Source of the DNA: Pontederia crassipes
Lineage: Eukaryota; Streptophyta; Magnoliopsida; Commelinales; Pontederiaceae
Assembly (NCBI GenBank): GCA_030549335.1
Contig: CM060187.1
Location: 8,494,001-8,558,000, forward strand
DNA length: 64,000 bases
Direction of reading: 5' to 3'
Shown here: piece after piece, positions 11,021 through 22,730 of the stretch
Layout: each line of letters starts with the position of its first letter
Numbering within the stretch: position 1 is the stretch's first letter
Translations under genes and position numbers: made by a program
Notes under the pieces: generated by a model
Told to the model about the DNA's origin: nothing
The model's input: the letters and a program-made list of their open reading frames with translations, nothing else
Databases searched by the model: none

Positions 11021-11135
11021 CTGTGGCTTGAGGAAACATCCAAAGGGATCGCATTGATCCTTCCGAATGCTAATTTCTAGGCGTGACAGGAAGTGGATCA
11101 TGCAATCCTTTTGGATGCCTCCTTTAAGCCACCAG
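11021..11135 (+). ncRNA. MIR393: MIR393 precursor hairpin
   Basis: The 22 bases at 11039-11060, beginning TCCAAAGGGATCGCATTGAT, are identical to the canonical land-plant miR393. The 3' arm at 11097-11118 (ATCATGCAATCCTTTTGGAT, then GC) pairs with it as the star strand, with a few mismatches and one bulge. The stem continues outward (CTGTGGCTTGAGGAAACATCC against a 3' arm ending AAGCCACCAG) and inward (TTCC/GGAA), closing a loop of about 25 bases. The mature strand is on the 5' arm, as in other MIR393 genes. miR393 guides cleavage of TIR1/AFB auxin receptor mRNAs and is induced by flagellin and nutrient signals in model plants. Short frames across this hairpin are not genes. Confidence 0.96.
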
Positions 11136-11709
11136 AGACCTCCATACTGCCTGTGTAGCGTCTCCTACTGTGCTGGTATCTGCTCCATTGTTGAGCTGTT
11201 ACAGACTTGCAGTTTTCTCAGATGAGTGCATGCGTGCTCTGAATCCAACGCAACAACTACAGTAGACTTTTTAGTTTTTTTTTCTTTTTATCCATCCATG
11301 AATTCTTTGTTTCTTCCTGCATGATCTGATCCTTTGCTTCTATTATCTGCTTCTAAATGCATTTTATGTTCTCCATTCTGAAATATTCTTTGTTACATCA
11401 ACTGTTGTAATCAAGTAACCCTGAATCCAACTTTTCTGTTCTGATTCTGTTCAGAGAAACCTCTGCATATATCTGAACTCTGAAGAAAAGCCGCTAACAG
11501 CAAGGTTTGATTTTTTTTTTCAGATAAGAAAAGGGAAAGAGGAGAGAACAAAAATAGTTTCATATACACAGAATTGGTGAGTGATCTCAGATAACTCGAT
11601 AGACATCTTTATGTGGTGAGCCTTCCGCCCTTCAGGCATGTCATGCCACTCGAAGCAGGTTCTTCTTTCCAAAGCTTTTGTCGCTTGGCGTCTTCCTCAG
11701 TTGCCTGGT

Positions 11710-11714
<5 letters not shown>

Positions 11715-11754
<40 letters not shown>
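11715..11754 (+). repeat. (CT)n microsatellite
   Basis: About nineteen uninterrupted CT dinucleotides, about 600 bp downstream of MIR393. The 62-codon frame crossing it is an artefact of the repeat. Confidence 0.95.
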
Positions 11755-11755
<1 letters not shown>

Positions 11756-11761
<6 letters not shown>

Positions 11762-12700
11762 TATTTGATAGAGTGCCATGGTGGCCAAAATTATGTAATT
11801 CTACTGCGGTTGAGTTCGTCTCTTAGTCTTATGTATAAACTGAAACCATAACTCTTCTCTGCAAACCAAACAAAGATGAGGGATAAGATGTTGACTACTG
11901 TTGGAGTCAGACAAATTCTCATGATATGCTAATGGCATTTGAATTATTGTACTTCTTTAAAATTCTTGTCTGAAAATGTAACTCAGTATAAGATTGTGAA
12001 GCAATAAATTTCCCAAGTTTTTAGTTAAATTAGTACTAAACAGTGAGATTTGTACTTGAAAGGAAAAAAAAAAGAAAAAGAGAGAAAGAAACAGCATGCT
12101 CAATTTACTTGGTGCTAAATTTATTTTCATTTATTTGAATATTAAATTGATTGGGTAAATATTTGTGAGAAAAATGGATAGAATTGATGTATTAGAAATT
12201 AGAATTTCGCCCTTGTCTTCTGGTGCAGTGTGAGATGATTGCTGGATTGCTCGTTAGGTGCTCCTACTCATCCACTTTAACTAAGAAATTTGCAAGTTCT
12301 ATCCTAATCGCTCATCTCAAGGTTGATCATAGTTGAAGTTTACTCTTTTTTTTTCAATTACAAAGAAAAGACTCACGAGTCTAATGCAAGAACATAGGAA
12401 AAAAATATTTTGAAAATAAATGCATTCCATTAATTCGGATTCGAAATTTTAATTTCTGAGTAGTTGTCGACCTCTTAATTTCTATTTTTAGTACGCGAGG
12501 GCCAATTTGATTGATATCTCAGATATTATTCGAGTTGCTGATGTGACCGTCGGAAAGGTGACAATTTGTGCAACCAATAATGCCTCTTTTAGACAGAAAA
12601 GAAGTCTAAATTTTTTTTTTATATTAATCCGGTGAAAGATAATTTAGATTTAAATCACTTCACCTCGTAAACACCAATTGTGAAACTACTTAGGGAGAGC
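11756..12700. other. AT-rich spacer, no gene seen
   Basis: No open frame or RNA gene is recognised. Homopurine and homopyrimidine runs occur (for example near 12064 and 12345). This may include the end of the MIR393 transcript. Confidence 0.4.
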
Positions 12701-12706
12701 ATAATA

Positions 12707-13768
12707 AAATGGGTTTTTTCGTTGAATCTCATAAATTAGAACTTTTTTCGTGTTTGCTATATTCTGTTGTCCACCTTGAACTATATCGCATTTTTCAAAG
12801 TCCATCTATCAATCTCTATCAACTTTCTCATTAATTTTTTATTTTTTATTTACGAAATGACTAAATTATCCTTCCCTCGTATCATCTAATATTAAAAAAT
12901 ATAAAATAACATATTATAAAAATAAAAACTTCTTTGTCAGAGGGCAACGCCTCCCATCTCGTCTACGATGTCGCAAGGGTCACTGGCGAGACGGGGGTTG
13001 TTGCCCCCTCGACCTCACCGGCAATGTTGCAGGCAGAAGTCTCGAGGTACAAGGAGGAGGTGATGACTTCTTTGGGGCGGGGGATGTGATGGCATCGCAA
13101 GCGAAAGAGGAGACAGTCACCGGAGGTGGAGGAGAGGGGATCATTGGTATCAGAGGTGGAGTCATCGGCGGAGAAGGAAGAGGCGGCGATGCAAGAGGCG
13201 AAGTTGGAGGAGAGACGGTAGTAAGAGGAGGCAGCGCCGACGAGTCGCGGGGGAGGGGGGGAAGCATTGCCGGCGAGTTGCGAGATGGGGGCATTGCCGA
13301 CGAGTGGGGTGGGGTGAGGGCTTTGCAAGGTCGAGCCACCACCTCGTGGGCGAGTCACGAGATGAGGGGCGTTGCCGGCAAGTCGTGGGGGAGGGGGGAC
13401 GCATCCCTGCGTCCTCGCTGAGGTCGAGAGGGGCAACGCCCCCTATCCCTATGACCTCATCGACAATGCCCCATCTCGCGATTAGGGGGGCGTGGGGGTC
13501 ACGAGACGGGGGGTATTGTCCCCCTATGACCTCGTCGGCAAGGTCGCAAGCGGGCAACGCCACCCATCTCACGACTCGTCAGTGAGGTTGGGGGGAATCA
13601 CGACTCCTGCAACCTCGCCGACAAGATGGGGGGCGTTGCACATACCCCGTACGAAAAAATTGATAGATGGACTTAAGTGAAAACGACGATATAATTCACA
13701 TGATGGTGGTCAGTAGCGAAAACAGTTCATAATTTGAGAAGTCAACGAAAAAAAAAAACCCTAATAAA
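12707..13768. mobile_element. Foldback element with GC-rich core (MULE-like, non-autonomous)
   Basis: Inverted arms of about 110-120 bp face each other. The left arm (about 12707-12820) reads GGGTTTTTTCGTTGA, then CTATATCGCATTTTTCA and GTCCATCTATCAA. The reverse complement of the right arm (about 13655-13768) reads GGGTTTTTTTTTTCGTTGAC, then TTATATCGTCGTTTTCA and GTCCATCTATCAA. Between them, about 12940-13645 is extremely GC-rich and built from diverged units around GGGCAACGCC / GGCGTTGCCGGCGAGTCG, in strong contrast to the AT-rich flanks. The frames of 60-157 codons in the core, open on both strands and dominated by G/R or P/S, are compositional artefacts. No transposase is present. Target duplications were not resolved, so the superfamily is uncertain. 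Confidence 0.65.
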
Positions 13769-14429
13769 ATTCATATTTACAAATAACTAACTTACGGGTG
13801 AGAAAAAAGTATTTTTAACGGAATCTTGAGAAACCACATAATCAAATAATCTTTATTTATTTATTTATAAAATCACAACTTTTGTAGGATAATAATTCTG
13901 AGTTTTTTTTGTCGACTAATTTAGCTTAAGTATAATGATATAGCAATAACAAATTAACTTATCCCATATGAGATTTAGATGCCAGTTCACCACAATTGAT
14001 AATAGTGTGGGAAAAAAACAATCGATTGCTAATCAAATAAACAAATGAGCAATAGACATTAGCATTTGATGCCTCCTTTCAATCATGTCAGAAAGACCAA
14101 ACTATATGCCCATTAAAAGCATATATTCTCACTAGCTCAGACTTTCTTTTAATTATCTTACAGAAATCAGGTTCAGTCCCCCTCAAAGCTAGTTACCACT
14201 TTCACCATCCACCATGAAAACTTAACAGCTAAATGTGACGTTGAGAAATAATAGAAATTAGAATCAGAAATATCCAGTGTTATGCAATAGTGCACAAGGA
14301 ACGTACAAGTTCATAGAGGTGACACCCATTTGATAATGCAAATTTAAGCTAAAAAAGGAATAAACATCATAGTGGAGAAAAGCTATAGAGCAAGTCATCT
14401 CCTTTCTTGGCATGCCAGCTGAAACTAGC
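13769..14429. other. ACBP downstream flank and probable 3' UTR
   Basis: The portion next to 14430 should be the ACBP 3' untranslated region on the minus strand. No second gene is evident. The poly(A) site was not assigned. Confidence 0.45.
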
Positions 14430-16526
14430 TTAGGCAGCGGCAGCAGCCTCTTCCAACAACTGTTTAACCTTGGTGATATAGTCACTCATGGCTTCCTCCG
14501 ATGATTTTCCTGTTATTAAAGTAACCAAAATTTAAAAAGAAATGTTAACGCAGCTTTATGTGATCAACGGGAATATCAAATTGACCAGGAAATAGACTTC
14601 AAACCTTCAACAGCCTTCCAAGCATCCCACTTGGCCCTGTCTCTCAGGTTAAAAATGCCAGGCCGACCTTCAATGAAATATTTGCATGTCAAACTCATTT
14701 AATTGGTAAGTTAATCATGAATTCCCCCGTGCATGTAATTGCAAGAGTGGTGAAATTCAAACAGCAGCAAGAAGATAGTACAACGTGAGTGGAAATGAGT
14801 TTTATGAAGACAGAACCTAGTAGTGACGTGCTTTACTAAGCACCCTAGTAAAAAACTGGGAAGCAAGCAATGAATAAACTGAGTCAACAAGGAAAATTAT
14901 GTAAGGTTGGTTGATTCAAATTCGAAAAGTTTAACGTAATACAGTTCAAGGCCAGCATAATTGCAGAGCGCGCAAAAAAAAGACAAATGAACAAGGGTGC
15001 TACATGAGAAATTGAGAAACCGGTGATAACTGATAACCAATCAACATGGGAAACCACAGTTATACAAAACACATACTAGTGTTAACTGGACCAACTGTTG
15101 CTTGCTTGTAAAGCCCATAGAGAATTAGCTTGTTCTCGTTTGTAGTTGTTTCAGGCAAAGTTTTAGCTTTCTCCGCGTATTCTTCAAACTCTTCCTGGAG
15201 AAAATTGATCCAAACAATTAATTTTGAAAAAAATATCAAATAGACACTATTCCTGATATTTAGTGCAATCAAACAGAAAAAATATTTTACAATCAGGGGA
15301 CTTTGACCCTAGATGAGATTCACAGTAGCAATTCACAATTTTCTAATCTCGAAACTATTAAATTACAGGGATACCAATTCATGAAGAAGATTTTATGATA
15401 TATTTTTTACTTTATTTTTTGTGTGAACGAAATAGTTAGCACCATAGAGTTATGTTTAGTGGCATCCTCTTGAAAGGATGAATACTTTATCCTTTTAATG
15501 GCAAAATTAAGAATTCGCTATAATAGGTATTGATTTAGTAGATTAGAAACTAGCGTTAAATTTCCCAGTATGAATGTTTTGTCTCGCATGAATGTAGTTG
15601 ATCTGCTAAATATATCAAAGACAAATAAGGCGCAAAAAAATGTATGCAGAATAGATTTGGTCATAATTTTAATTGTTATTCACGATTATTTTCCTCTTTT
15701 TCTCACATGAAACTAAACACTTTAGACTTCCATCTGTAATGTGGAGTTCCATTACTTATGTGGATAGAGAAAAACATGAAATTGGTGGCCTAAAGAATCA
15801 AGGATATGACCTAAAGTTATATTCTTCACGACAAGAAAAGGTTTCACTTTAGTATAAAAATCCAGCGTCAATCAGATCATGGTCATTAAACAAGCTGAAC
15901 ATTGAATACATCGCTACTGTTGGAAATGAAGAACCCATAGGGGATGAAATAAAGAAGTTAATGATGAATTAATCTATACAAAAAAATTATGTCCTTCGTA
16001 AATACGAATCCAAATCTCCATCATTCACTTACAATCGTCCCATTTTGTATAAAAAGTTACTTTATTTATCAATAATCCAAAAAAACACTAATTCATTGCT
16101 TGATCCATCAGTTCACTTGGTCAATAAAGTCACGAACAGCAATCCACACCGCCCATTATCTCTTCTGTTACAGAAAAAAAAAAAGACGAAAAAATCGCAA
16201 AACAACTTCTAAAGGACGGATCTTTAAGATCACATCGAGAGCTGGGGCGATCAAACACTTCAGATCCAGAAAGTGAACACGGGAGAACGAAGGTTCTCTG
16301 GCATGTGCGATGAAATTTTGAAGATCCGCGCTTTGCTCCGACAAAAAACACCAACAGCGTCATCACTACTAAATCCACTGATCTAATCTACCGAAAATTA
16401 TATAAAAAAAATCCGAGCAGAAAGAATAATCGATGGAGGACCTAAAATTACGGATCGCCAGGACCCAAGCGCACCGATGATTAGATTAAAATTCTAAAGA
16501 ATAAAAAAGTATACCTTCAAACCCAT
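14430..16526 (-). CDS. ACBP: Acyl-CoA-binding protein, 10-kDa class
   Basis: Four coding exons splice into a 90-residue protein: 16515-16526 (encodes MGLK), 15077-15194, 14605-14667 and 14430-14509. All three introns (1320, 409 and 95 bp) have GT...AG ends and phases that join without a gap. Family hallmarks are present: LILYGLYKQATVGPVNT, RPGIFNLRDRAKWDAW, EEAMSDYI, and an Ala-rich C-terminus. Y30, K34, K56 and Y75 match the acyl-CoA-contacting Tyr28, Lys32, Lys54 and Tyr73 of bovine ACBP. There is no signal peptide, membrane segment or ankyrin/kelch extension, so it is the small cytosolic type (Arabidopsis ACBP6 class), which carries long-chain acyl-CoA esters and interacts with phosphatidylcholine metabolism. 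The start is the first ATG after a TATA box and short leader. The gene appears intact. Confidence 0.95.
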
Positions 16527-16603
16527 TTCTTTCGCCCTTTTTTGTTCTACTGCGTTGCGTTGCTTTGGTTTCTCCGATAACGATGCGAAGCGAGATCTCA
16601 GCG

Positions 16604-16615
16604 TTATATATATAA
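16604..16615 (-). promoter_or_regulatory. ACBP TATA box
   Basis: On the minus strand TTATATATATAA lies 78-89 bp upstream of the ATG at 16526. Transcription probably starts near 16573, giving a leader of about 45-50 bases. Because intron 1 begins 12 coding bases after the ATG and is 1.3 kb long, intron-mediated enhancement is plausible but not shown. Confidence 0.7.
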
Positions 16616-16619
16616 TGGC

Positions 16620-17229
16620 CGAGCTTTATCCATTGACCTCGAACTTGGATAAAACTACGATATAGCCCCCGCGTTTGCCTTTTTTGCGTGATGGCTGGGA
16701 ACATTTTTATGAACAGACGGACTCGTATATATTTTGTGCGGATCAATATCGCCCGTTCATTTCTTAAAAAATGATGATTTTGTACGGTTGGATTTATTTC
16801 ATGGGAAAATGGTGATTCGGATAAGATGCCCGCACAAAGAGGCTCACAGCGAATATGCCCAAAAGATCTTTTCTACTGCTGTCTATTAATTAAAATATAG
16901 AATCATAACAAAAATGAATGAACAAAAAACGGACATAATAAAATGGACCATCTAATTTAACCTTATCACATTATTTAATTCATAATGAGGATATCGTTTT
17001 TAAAGATTAATATTAATAATAAGAGTCAAGGGATTATTTTATTCGTCTCATTGGACCATCCTATATTTTATTAGATTAAGAAATTCATCATATATTTATC
17101 AAATTTATGTTTTTATTCTATAAATTGACATTAACCACATATTTTAATATTGCTATTAATAACTTATATAATTTTTTTGCAGATATATAATGGCGTAAAA
17201 AAATTATTCTTTGAAAAACTTTATATAGG
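16620..17229. other. ACBP upstream region, AT-rich, no other gene
   Basis: The minus-strand promoter region of ACBP occupies the first few hundred bases. From about 16880 to 17220 the sequence is strongly AT-rich with no recognised element. Confidence 0.4.
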
Positions 17230-17795
17230 GATTAAGGAGTTTGTGGACCTGGGTCCACAGGTATGGTCCGCCCTCCATCGCACGATCAATGATGGGATGC
17301 AAATCGCGCGGTTTGGCCTCATAACGTACGGTCTGGACAAATTTTCGGGGTCAGTCCAATGTTTGATCCGGTTTTCTCCTAAAATTTTTCCCAAACCCCG
17401 CACGCCGACCCCCTCTTTTCCCCTTCTTTTCCTTAATGATCGGAGCTGCCCTAGAGGATCCCACGATTTCGTCCTCGTCACTCCGCCGCTTGCGTTGATC
17501 CTGGCAGCCGTGGGACACCATCGGCTCGGCTCAAGTCTCCGAGGACATCGTCGCCTTCGCTCTGCTCCTCTTTTCCTCCGAGGACACCCCCGATCACAAA
17601 GGTCAATCGACTTTTTTCCTCTTCACCTCTTTTCCCCTCACTTCTTGTCAGAATCGCTCACTCGTTTTGTTCCCGACAGCCATTGCCTCTGCTCAAGACT
17701 CCGATTACGTCATCGTCTCCGTCGCCTGTGTTGTTCGCCCGATGTGAGGATGCCCCCCCCCCCAATCGCCTATGCTGTTCGCCTGGTCTGGACGC
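17230..17795 (+). other. GC-rich region, left part (split by Reina insertion)
   Basis: It starts near a palindrome, TGTGGACCTGGGTCCACA (about 17241), and becomes pyrimidine- and CG-rich like a plant 5' leader. From about 17717 it passes into units of roughly 42 bp with the core GTCGCCTGTGCTGTTCGCCC. These resume at 23083 after the retrotransposon. The 219-codon frame here is low complexity and runs into the LTR, so I do not accept it as a gene. Confidence 0.45.
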
Positions 17796-18163
17796 TGATA
17801 GGTTCCTAGTCCAACTAGGATCTTAATTAGATCACTTCGAGGGGATCAAGCCTCCAATAGACCACTTCGAGGGGATCAAGCCTCCAATAGACCACTTCGA
17901 GGGGATCAAGCCTCCAATAGACCACTTCGAGCAAATATCAAAAGAAGATTGTATTATCATATATGATTAAAAAGAGTTCCAAGGGGGCCCTATTTATAGG
18001 GTAACCCAAATAAGTCCTAGTAGAACTAGAAATAAAATAAAAAGAGTGCTACTCAAATTAGAAAGTAAATAACTAAAGTGCTAATCAAACTAAGAAGTAA
18101 ATACCTAATTCTAATTAAGGAAAATAAACTAATTCTACTATTACTAGGTATAGGATCCCATCA
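17796..18163 (-). repeat. 3' LTR of the Reina-like element
   Basis: TG...CA termini. It holds three to four tandem copies of a 30-bp unit (core CACTTCGAGGGGATCAAGCC) near 17829-17935, where the other LTR has only one to two diverged copies. The unit therefore changed number after or during insertion. Confidence 0.92.
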
Positions 18164-18179
18164 TTCCCGCCTGCTTTAA

Positions 18180-19250
18180 ATTAGCCTTGTCCTCAAGGCT
18201 GAGCAGCAACAAACTCAGAAAACCTTCTTTGTAGAGATTGATAACGTTCTCAAGTAGCATCTTCAACTGGCGAATTCTGTCATTTAATCAACCACTCAGT
18301 AACTGCATGATTCTTTTGTTGAATAAAATGATGCTTCAAAACCATTTCAGGTATTTCACGAACATTGCCTTCTGAATCTAATTCAGGAAGATGATGTAGC
18401 GCATAAACATTATTCCCAAGCTTCTTCTTAAGTCAAGAAACATGGAACACTGGATGAATACGAGATGTTGAAGGTAGATCAAGACGATAAGCTACTGGTC
18501 CAATTCGCTCCAAAACTTTATAAGGCCCATAAAATCGAGGTGCTAATTTCATTGAACTCCGAACAGTAACAGAAAGTTGTTTATATGGCCGCAGATGTAA
18601 ATAAACTAAGTCTCCAACTTGAAATCCCTCTCAGTTCGCTTTTTGTCAGCTTGTTGTTTCATTCAAGATTGAGCACTAGTAAGATTATCCTTTAATAGCC
18701 TTAGTATTTGGTCTCGATCACGTAATTCAATATCCACAGCATTAACAGTAGTAGCGCCTATTGAATATTGAGCAATAGCAGGAGGAGGATATCCATACAT
18801 AGCTTCAAAAGGAGTAAGTTTTGTTGAAGAGTGAAAAGTTGTGTTGTACCACCACTCTGCCCAAGGAAGCCACTTCACTCAATTTTTAGGCTTATCACTT
18901 GAAAAATAACGAAGGTAAGATTCCAAACATCTATTGACAACTTCAGTTTGTCCGTCCGTTTGAGTATGATAAACGATGCTCATTGTCAATTGGGTTTGTT
19001 GTAAACGACAAAGTTCCTTCCAAAATTGGCTAGTGAAGACTTTGTCTCTATCACTTACGATTGATTGTGGCACCCTATGCAACTTGACAACATTTTCAAC
19101 AAAAATATTAACAACAGTAACTGTCGTATATGGATGAGACATGGCACAAAAGTTGGCATACTTAGTAAGGCGATCCACTACCACAAATATTGTAGTTTTT
19201 CCATGCGAAGAGGGTAAACCCTCAATGAAATTCATAGATATATCTACCAT
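18180..19250 (-). pseudogene. Integrase with GPY/F and chromodomain-like tail
   Basis: Reading from 19250 leftward, the catalytic core shows MNFIEGLP (the first catalytic Asp, normally in MDFIEGLP, is Asn), VVVDRLTKYA, SDRDKVFTSQFW with the second Asp, and a Glu in TDGQTEVVNR. It continues through WAEWWYNTTFHSS to LTPFEAMYGYPPP. After further stops, the GPY/F module ([20 protein letters not shown], then IHPVFHVS) and a chromodomain-like end (VTEWLIK-stop-QNSP, DATWE) are readable near 18200-18560. The product would insert the cDNA and steer it to heterochromatin. With stops and a lost catalytic Asp it cannot be active. Confidence 0.9.
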
Positions 19251-19342
19251 GCTTCAATAGGAATTGGAAGTGGCTGCAATAAACCTGGACTTGCAATTGT
19301 TTCCCCTTTATGACGCTGGCAAACATCACAATCAGCAACAAA

Positions 19343-21259
19343 TTACTTGACGTCATTTTTCATGCCCGTCCAATAGAATTTTCGAGAAATACGCTTATAT
19401 GTGCGAAATACACCAGAATGCCCAGCCATTGGGGAACCATGAAATTCCTTTAGTAATGTTAACTTATGAGCTGAGTTTGGCACTAAAACCATTCTACTTT
19501 TATATAGAAGATTTTTAGAGTGCCAAGAATACGGTGAAACTGAAAGAGGTTCATCTTGTAACCTTTGAATTAAGGTCTTCATAGCAGCATCCTCTTACCA
19601 TTCTTGATGAATAGAATCCAAAAGGGCAGTGGACAAAATAGATATAACAAATAAGGTTCCATGCTCAGGAAGATGAGAGAGAGCATCAGCCACAAGATTT
19701 TCAGTTCCTCTTTTATAAGTAATCTCATAATCATATCCCAATAATTTAGAGACCCACTTTTGTTGTAGCATAGAAGTGATTCTTTGCTCTAATATATGTT
19801 TTAAACTATTATGATTTGTACGAATATGAAATCGATGACCAATTAAGTAAGGTCTCCATTTAGTGACAGCATGAATAATGGCAAGCATCTCTTTATCATA
19901 CACAGACCAACTGAGATGTGTTTTTATCAGAGCCTTGCTAGTATATGCAATTGGTCATCCTTCTTGCATCAACACAACACCAATCCTGACTCCTGAAGCA
20001 TCAGATTCAATGACGAATAATTTATCAAAATTTGACAAAGCTAAGACTGAGGTTGTGGACATAGCAAGCTTAAGTTAATCAAAAACCTTTTTTGCATCAT
20101 CATTCCACTTGAAGGAAACTTTCTTCAGCAAAGATGTCAGTGGTGCACTTATCTTACCATAATCCTTCACAAACTTGCGATAGTATCCTGTTAAACCCAA
20201 GAACCCTCTAAGTGCTTTAACTGTATGAGGAACGGGCCACTCAAGCATTACTTGAATTTTAGATTGATCCACTGAAACGCCCTCATAAGAGACAATATGG
20301 CCAAGGTACTCTACTTGCGATTGACCAAAACTGCATTTAGATTTCTTAACAAATAATTTATGCTCACGAAGTATAGTAAAAATTATCTTCAAATAAGATA
20401 GGTGCTCCTGCAAGGATGAACTGTAAATGAGGATATCATCAAAGAATATTAGCACAAATTTTCGTAAGTATGGTCGAAAGATGTCGTTCATCAAGCTCTG
20501 AAAAGTGGATGGAGCATTAGTTAACCTGAAGGGCATAACCAAAAACTCATAATGTCCATTGTGAGTTCGAAAAGCAATCTTTTGCACATCGGCTTCATGT
20601 ACCCGAATTTGATGATACCCAGAACGCAGGTCGAGCTTAGTGTATAACTTTGCACCTCCAAGTTCATCAAGCAACTCATAAACCACTGGAATAGGGTATT
20701 TATCCTTGATAGTGACTTTATTGAGAGCTCTATAATCCACACACATACGCCAGGAACCATGTTTCTTTTTTACCAATAACACCGGAGAAGAATAAGGACT
20801 AACACTAGGACGAATTATTCCTGCTTCAAGCATTTCTTGAACTATTTTTTCAATTTCAGTCTTTTGAAAATGAGGATAACGATATGGCCGAACATTAGTC
20901 GGAGAAGAGCCTGATAAGAGGGGTATTCGATGATCATGTGATAGTTGAGGTGGCAGTCCTTCTGGTTCTGCAAATATATCTAAAAATTCTGAAAGCAAGG
21001 GCTCAAGTCCATTCTCAATAGTTGACGGTAAATGTGTTACTCCCATAAGTTGGAGTTGAACAATATAACCCCTTTTTTCCTTCCGAAGTATTTTTTCCAT
21101 GCGATGATTTGATATAGAATTGACCTTGCAACGTTTTTCTTTTAATATCACATTTTGGCCTTCCAATTCAAATTTCATTATTAATTTTGAGAAGTCCCAA
21201 GTGATTTCTCTCAATATAACTTCATAACTCAATACCGAGCATAACTTCATAATCATCAA
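19343..21259 (-). pseudogene. Reverse transcriptase, RNase H and integrase zinc finger
   Basis: The open stretch 20075-21259 carries the RT core: [33 protein letters not shown], and the active site FFDDILIYS. It continues in the same frame, with stops near 20076 and 19959, into RNase H ([44 protein letters not shown]). The H2C2 integrase finger follows (AGHSGVFRTYKRI to DCDVCQRHKG, the last Cys pair beyond a stop at about 19346). The catalytic Asp residues of RT appear intact. The stops prevent a full polyprotein. Confidence 0.92.
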
Positions 21260-21524
21260 TAGGTAAAAGATATAGATCCACGAATATTACCTGTCCTTGT
21301 AAAGTGAGCTTAACATGAGAGCATTTGTTGTCACATGATAATATCCGTCCGTCGGCAAGTTTGACATCAAATCTTGTACAAGGTTGAGTTGATAGTCCCA
21401 ATCTCTTAGCCAACTTAGCTTCAAGGAAGTTATTCGTGTTCCCAATGTCAATTAAAATAATAACATGTTGCTTTTTTAAAAGTCCATCGACTTTCATTGT
21501 TTGAGGCTTAGCATATCCCGTCAA
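21222..21524 (-). pseudogene. Aspartic protease of the Reina-like element
   Basis: This 100-codon frame has the retropepsin layout: KQHVIILIDIGNTNNFLEAK is the active-site region, followed by LADGRILSC and [19 protein letters not shown]. The usual D-S/T-G triad reads D-I-G, and His becomes Asn in the normal THNF. It would probably be inactive. It is frameshifted relative to both gag and RT. Confidence 0.85.
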
Positions 21525-21532
21525 GGCATGTA

Positions 21533-22729
21533 CTAAAGATTCAATGAGTGTATTTTCCTCGTCCGATTCTTCTTCCTCGGCAATGTCACAAGAGTCTTTG
21601 CAATCTTCTGTTCCATAATAGATTCAATGGCTATCAATTGACCTTTTTTGCATACGTGTCCTCTTTGCCATTTTTCATCACAATGAAAGCATAGACCTTT
21701 AATTGCACGCTCCTTCATATCCTGTTGAGATAATTTTTTTTGTAGAAGTTTTAGCAGAAGAAGATGAAGGATTAGTACCTCCAGCTTTAGCGGATATATT
21801 GCCGCACTACTATTTCCCAATGGCTTGCTAAAATTTCGATTTGATCGACGCTTCTCGTCATTCAGACGTTCTTCTTCCACTCGAGCAAAAGAGATAGCAG
21901 CAACCATGGTGGCAGGTCGTCGAGCTTTTACTTCACGTCGAATGTCTGGAAAGAGACCTTCAATAAAGGTTCCAACTAATTGACGTTCACTCCATTCTCT
22001 CGCGCGATTTGACAATCACTCAAATCGAGTTTGTTACTCTAATATGGAAGTCGTTTGCTGAATTTTTGCAAGCTCCCCATGTACATTTTCGAATTCTGGA
22101 GGTTCAAATCGTGCTAACAACTCTGTGGAAAAGGTTTTCCATGATAATTTTCCACGTCTCATTTCTAGCCAATCGAATCATTGAATAGCATCACCATCAA
22201 GACTAATGGAAGCAAGCTCCACCTTGGATGTTTTCGGGGTGCGTTGATATCTGAAATATTTCTCTGCCCGAGAAATCCATCCAACAGGATCATTTTCATC
22301 CCACCGTGGAAATTCTACTCTCATGCGAAGGGTTTGCGCAGATTGGTCAATTTGTTCATCGTCTTCATATTCTTTGCCTCGTGAAGAACCTAGAGTATAG
22401 TTGCTATTCCCATTGCTTTGTTGTAGTTCTACTCGTCTGATGTGTTCCTCAAGTTGAGTCATACGTTCGAGCAGTGACACATTCTCTGAGTTGGATGATC
22501 CTTGAGAGGCCATGGAATATTCCTGTAAGTTTGCTATGCCGAGCTTGAATTTCTGATATCGAGTCAAGGGCATAAATCTTCTTGACGTGATAGATGGCAG
22601 CGGTGATGGTGATATAGTGGCAGCAGCGGATAGATGGCAGCAGAAGGCGAAGATAACTAGGTTATTGGTCCAACCAAAAACCCGAGATATCACAATTGTC
22701 CGATGAAAATCGAACAGCTCTGATACCAA
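21533..22729 (-). pseudogene. Gag of the Reina-like element
   Basis: One frame runs from 22729 to 21533 with in-frame stops at 22178-22180 and 22016-22018, both Trp to TGA, and one between them. It contains a coiled-coil-like segment (LLERMTQLEEHIRRVELQQ), the retrotransposon gag core (MRVEFPRWDENDPVGWISRA, WFDWLEMRRGKLSWKTF), and a zinc-knuckle variant CFHCDEKWQRGHVC. The true start is probably the Met before ASQGSSNSENV near 22512, not the first ATG at 22729, which overlaps the primer-site region. Confidence 0.88.
22717..22728 (-). promoter_or_regulatory. Primer-binding site, tRNA-iMet type (Reina)
   Basis: The minus strand reads TGGTATCAGAGC, the standard complement of initiator tRNA-Met, two bases from the LTR end at 22731. 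Confidence 0.95.
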
Positions 22730-22730
22730 T

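Noticed and set aside
10857-11101. Frames over MIR393 on both strands, possible miPEP
   Set aside because: They overlap the hairpin stem and the GA-rich leader. Nothing distinguishes them from chance, and the hairpin explains the conservation.
12963-13680. Six overlapping frames of 62-157 codons in the GC-rich core
   Set aside because: They are open on both strands, have repetitive Pro/Ser/Arg/Gly composition, and follow the repeat period. GC-rich repeats lack TAA/TGA by composition.
17150-17809. 219-codon frame in the GC-rich region
   Set aside because: It starts in AT-rich DNA, becomes Arg/Leu/Pro/Ser-rich over the minisatellite, and ends only after entering the retrotransposon LTR, so it cannot be an ancestral gene.
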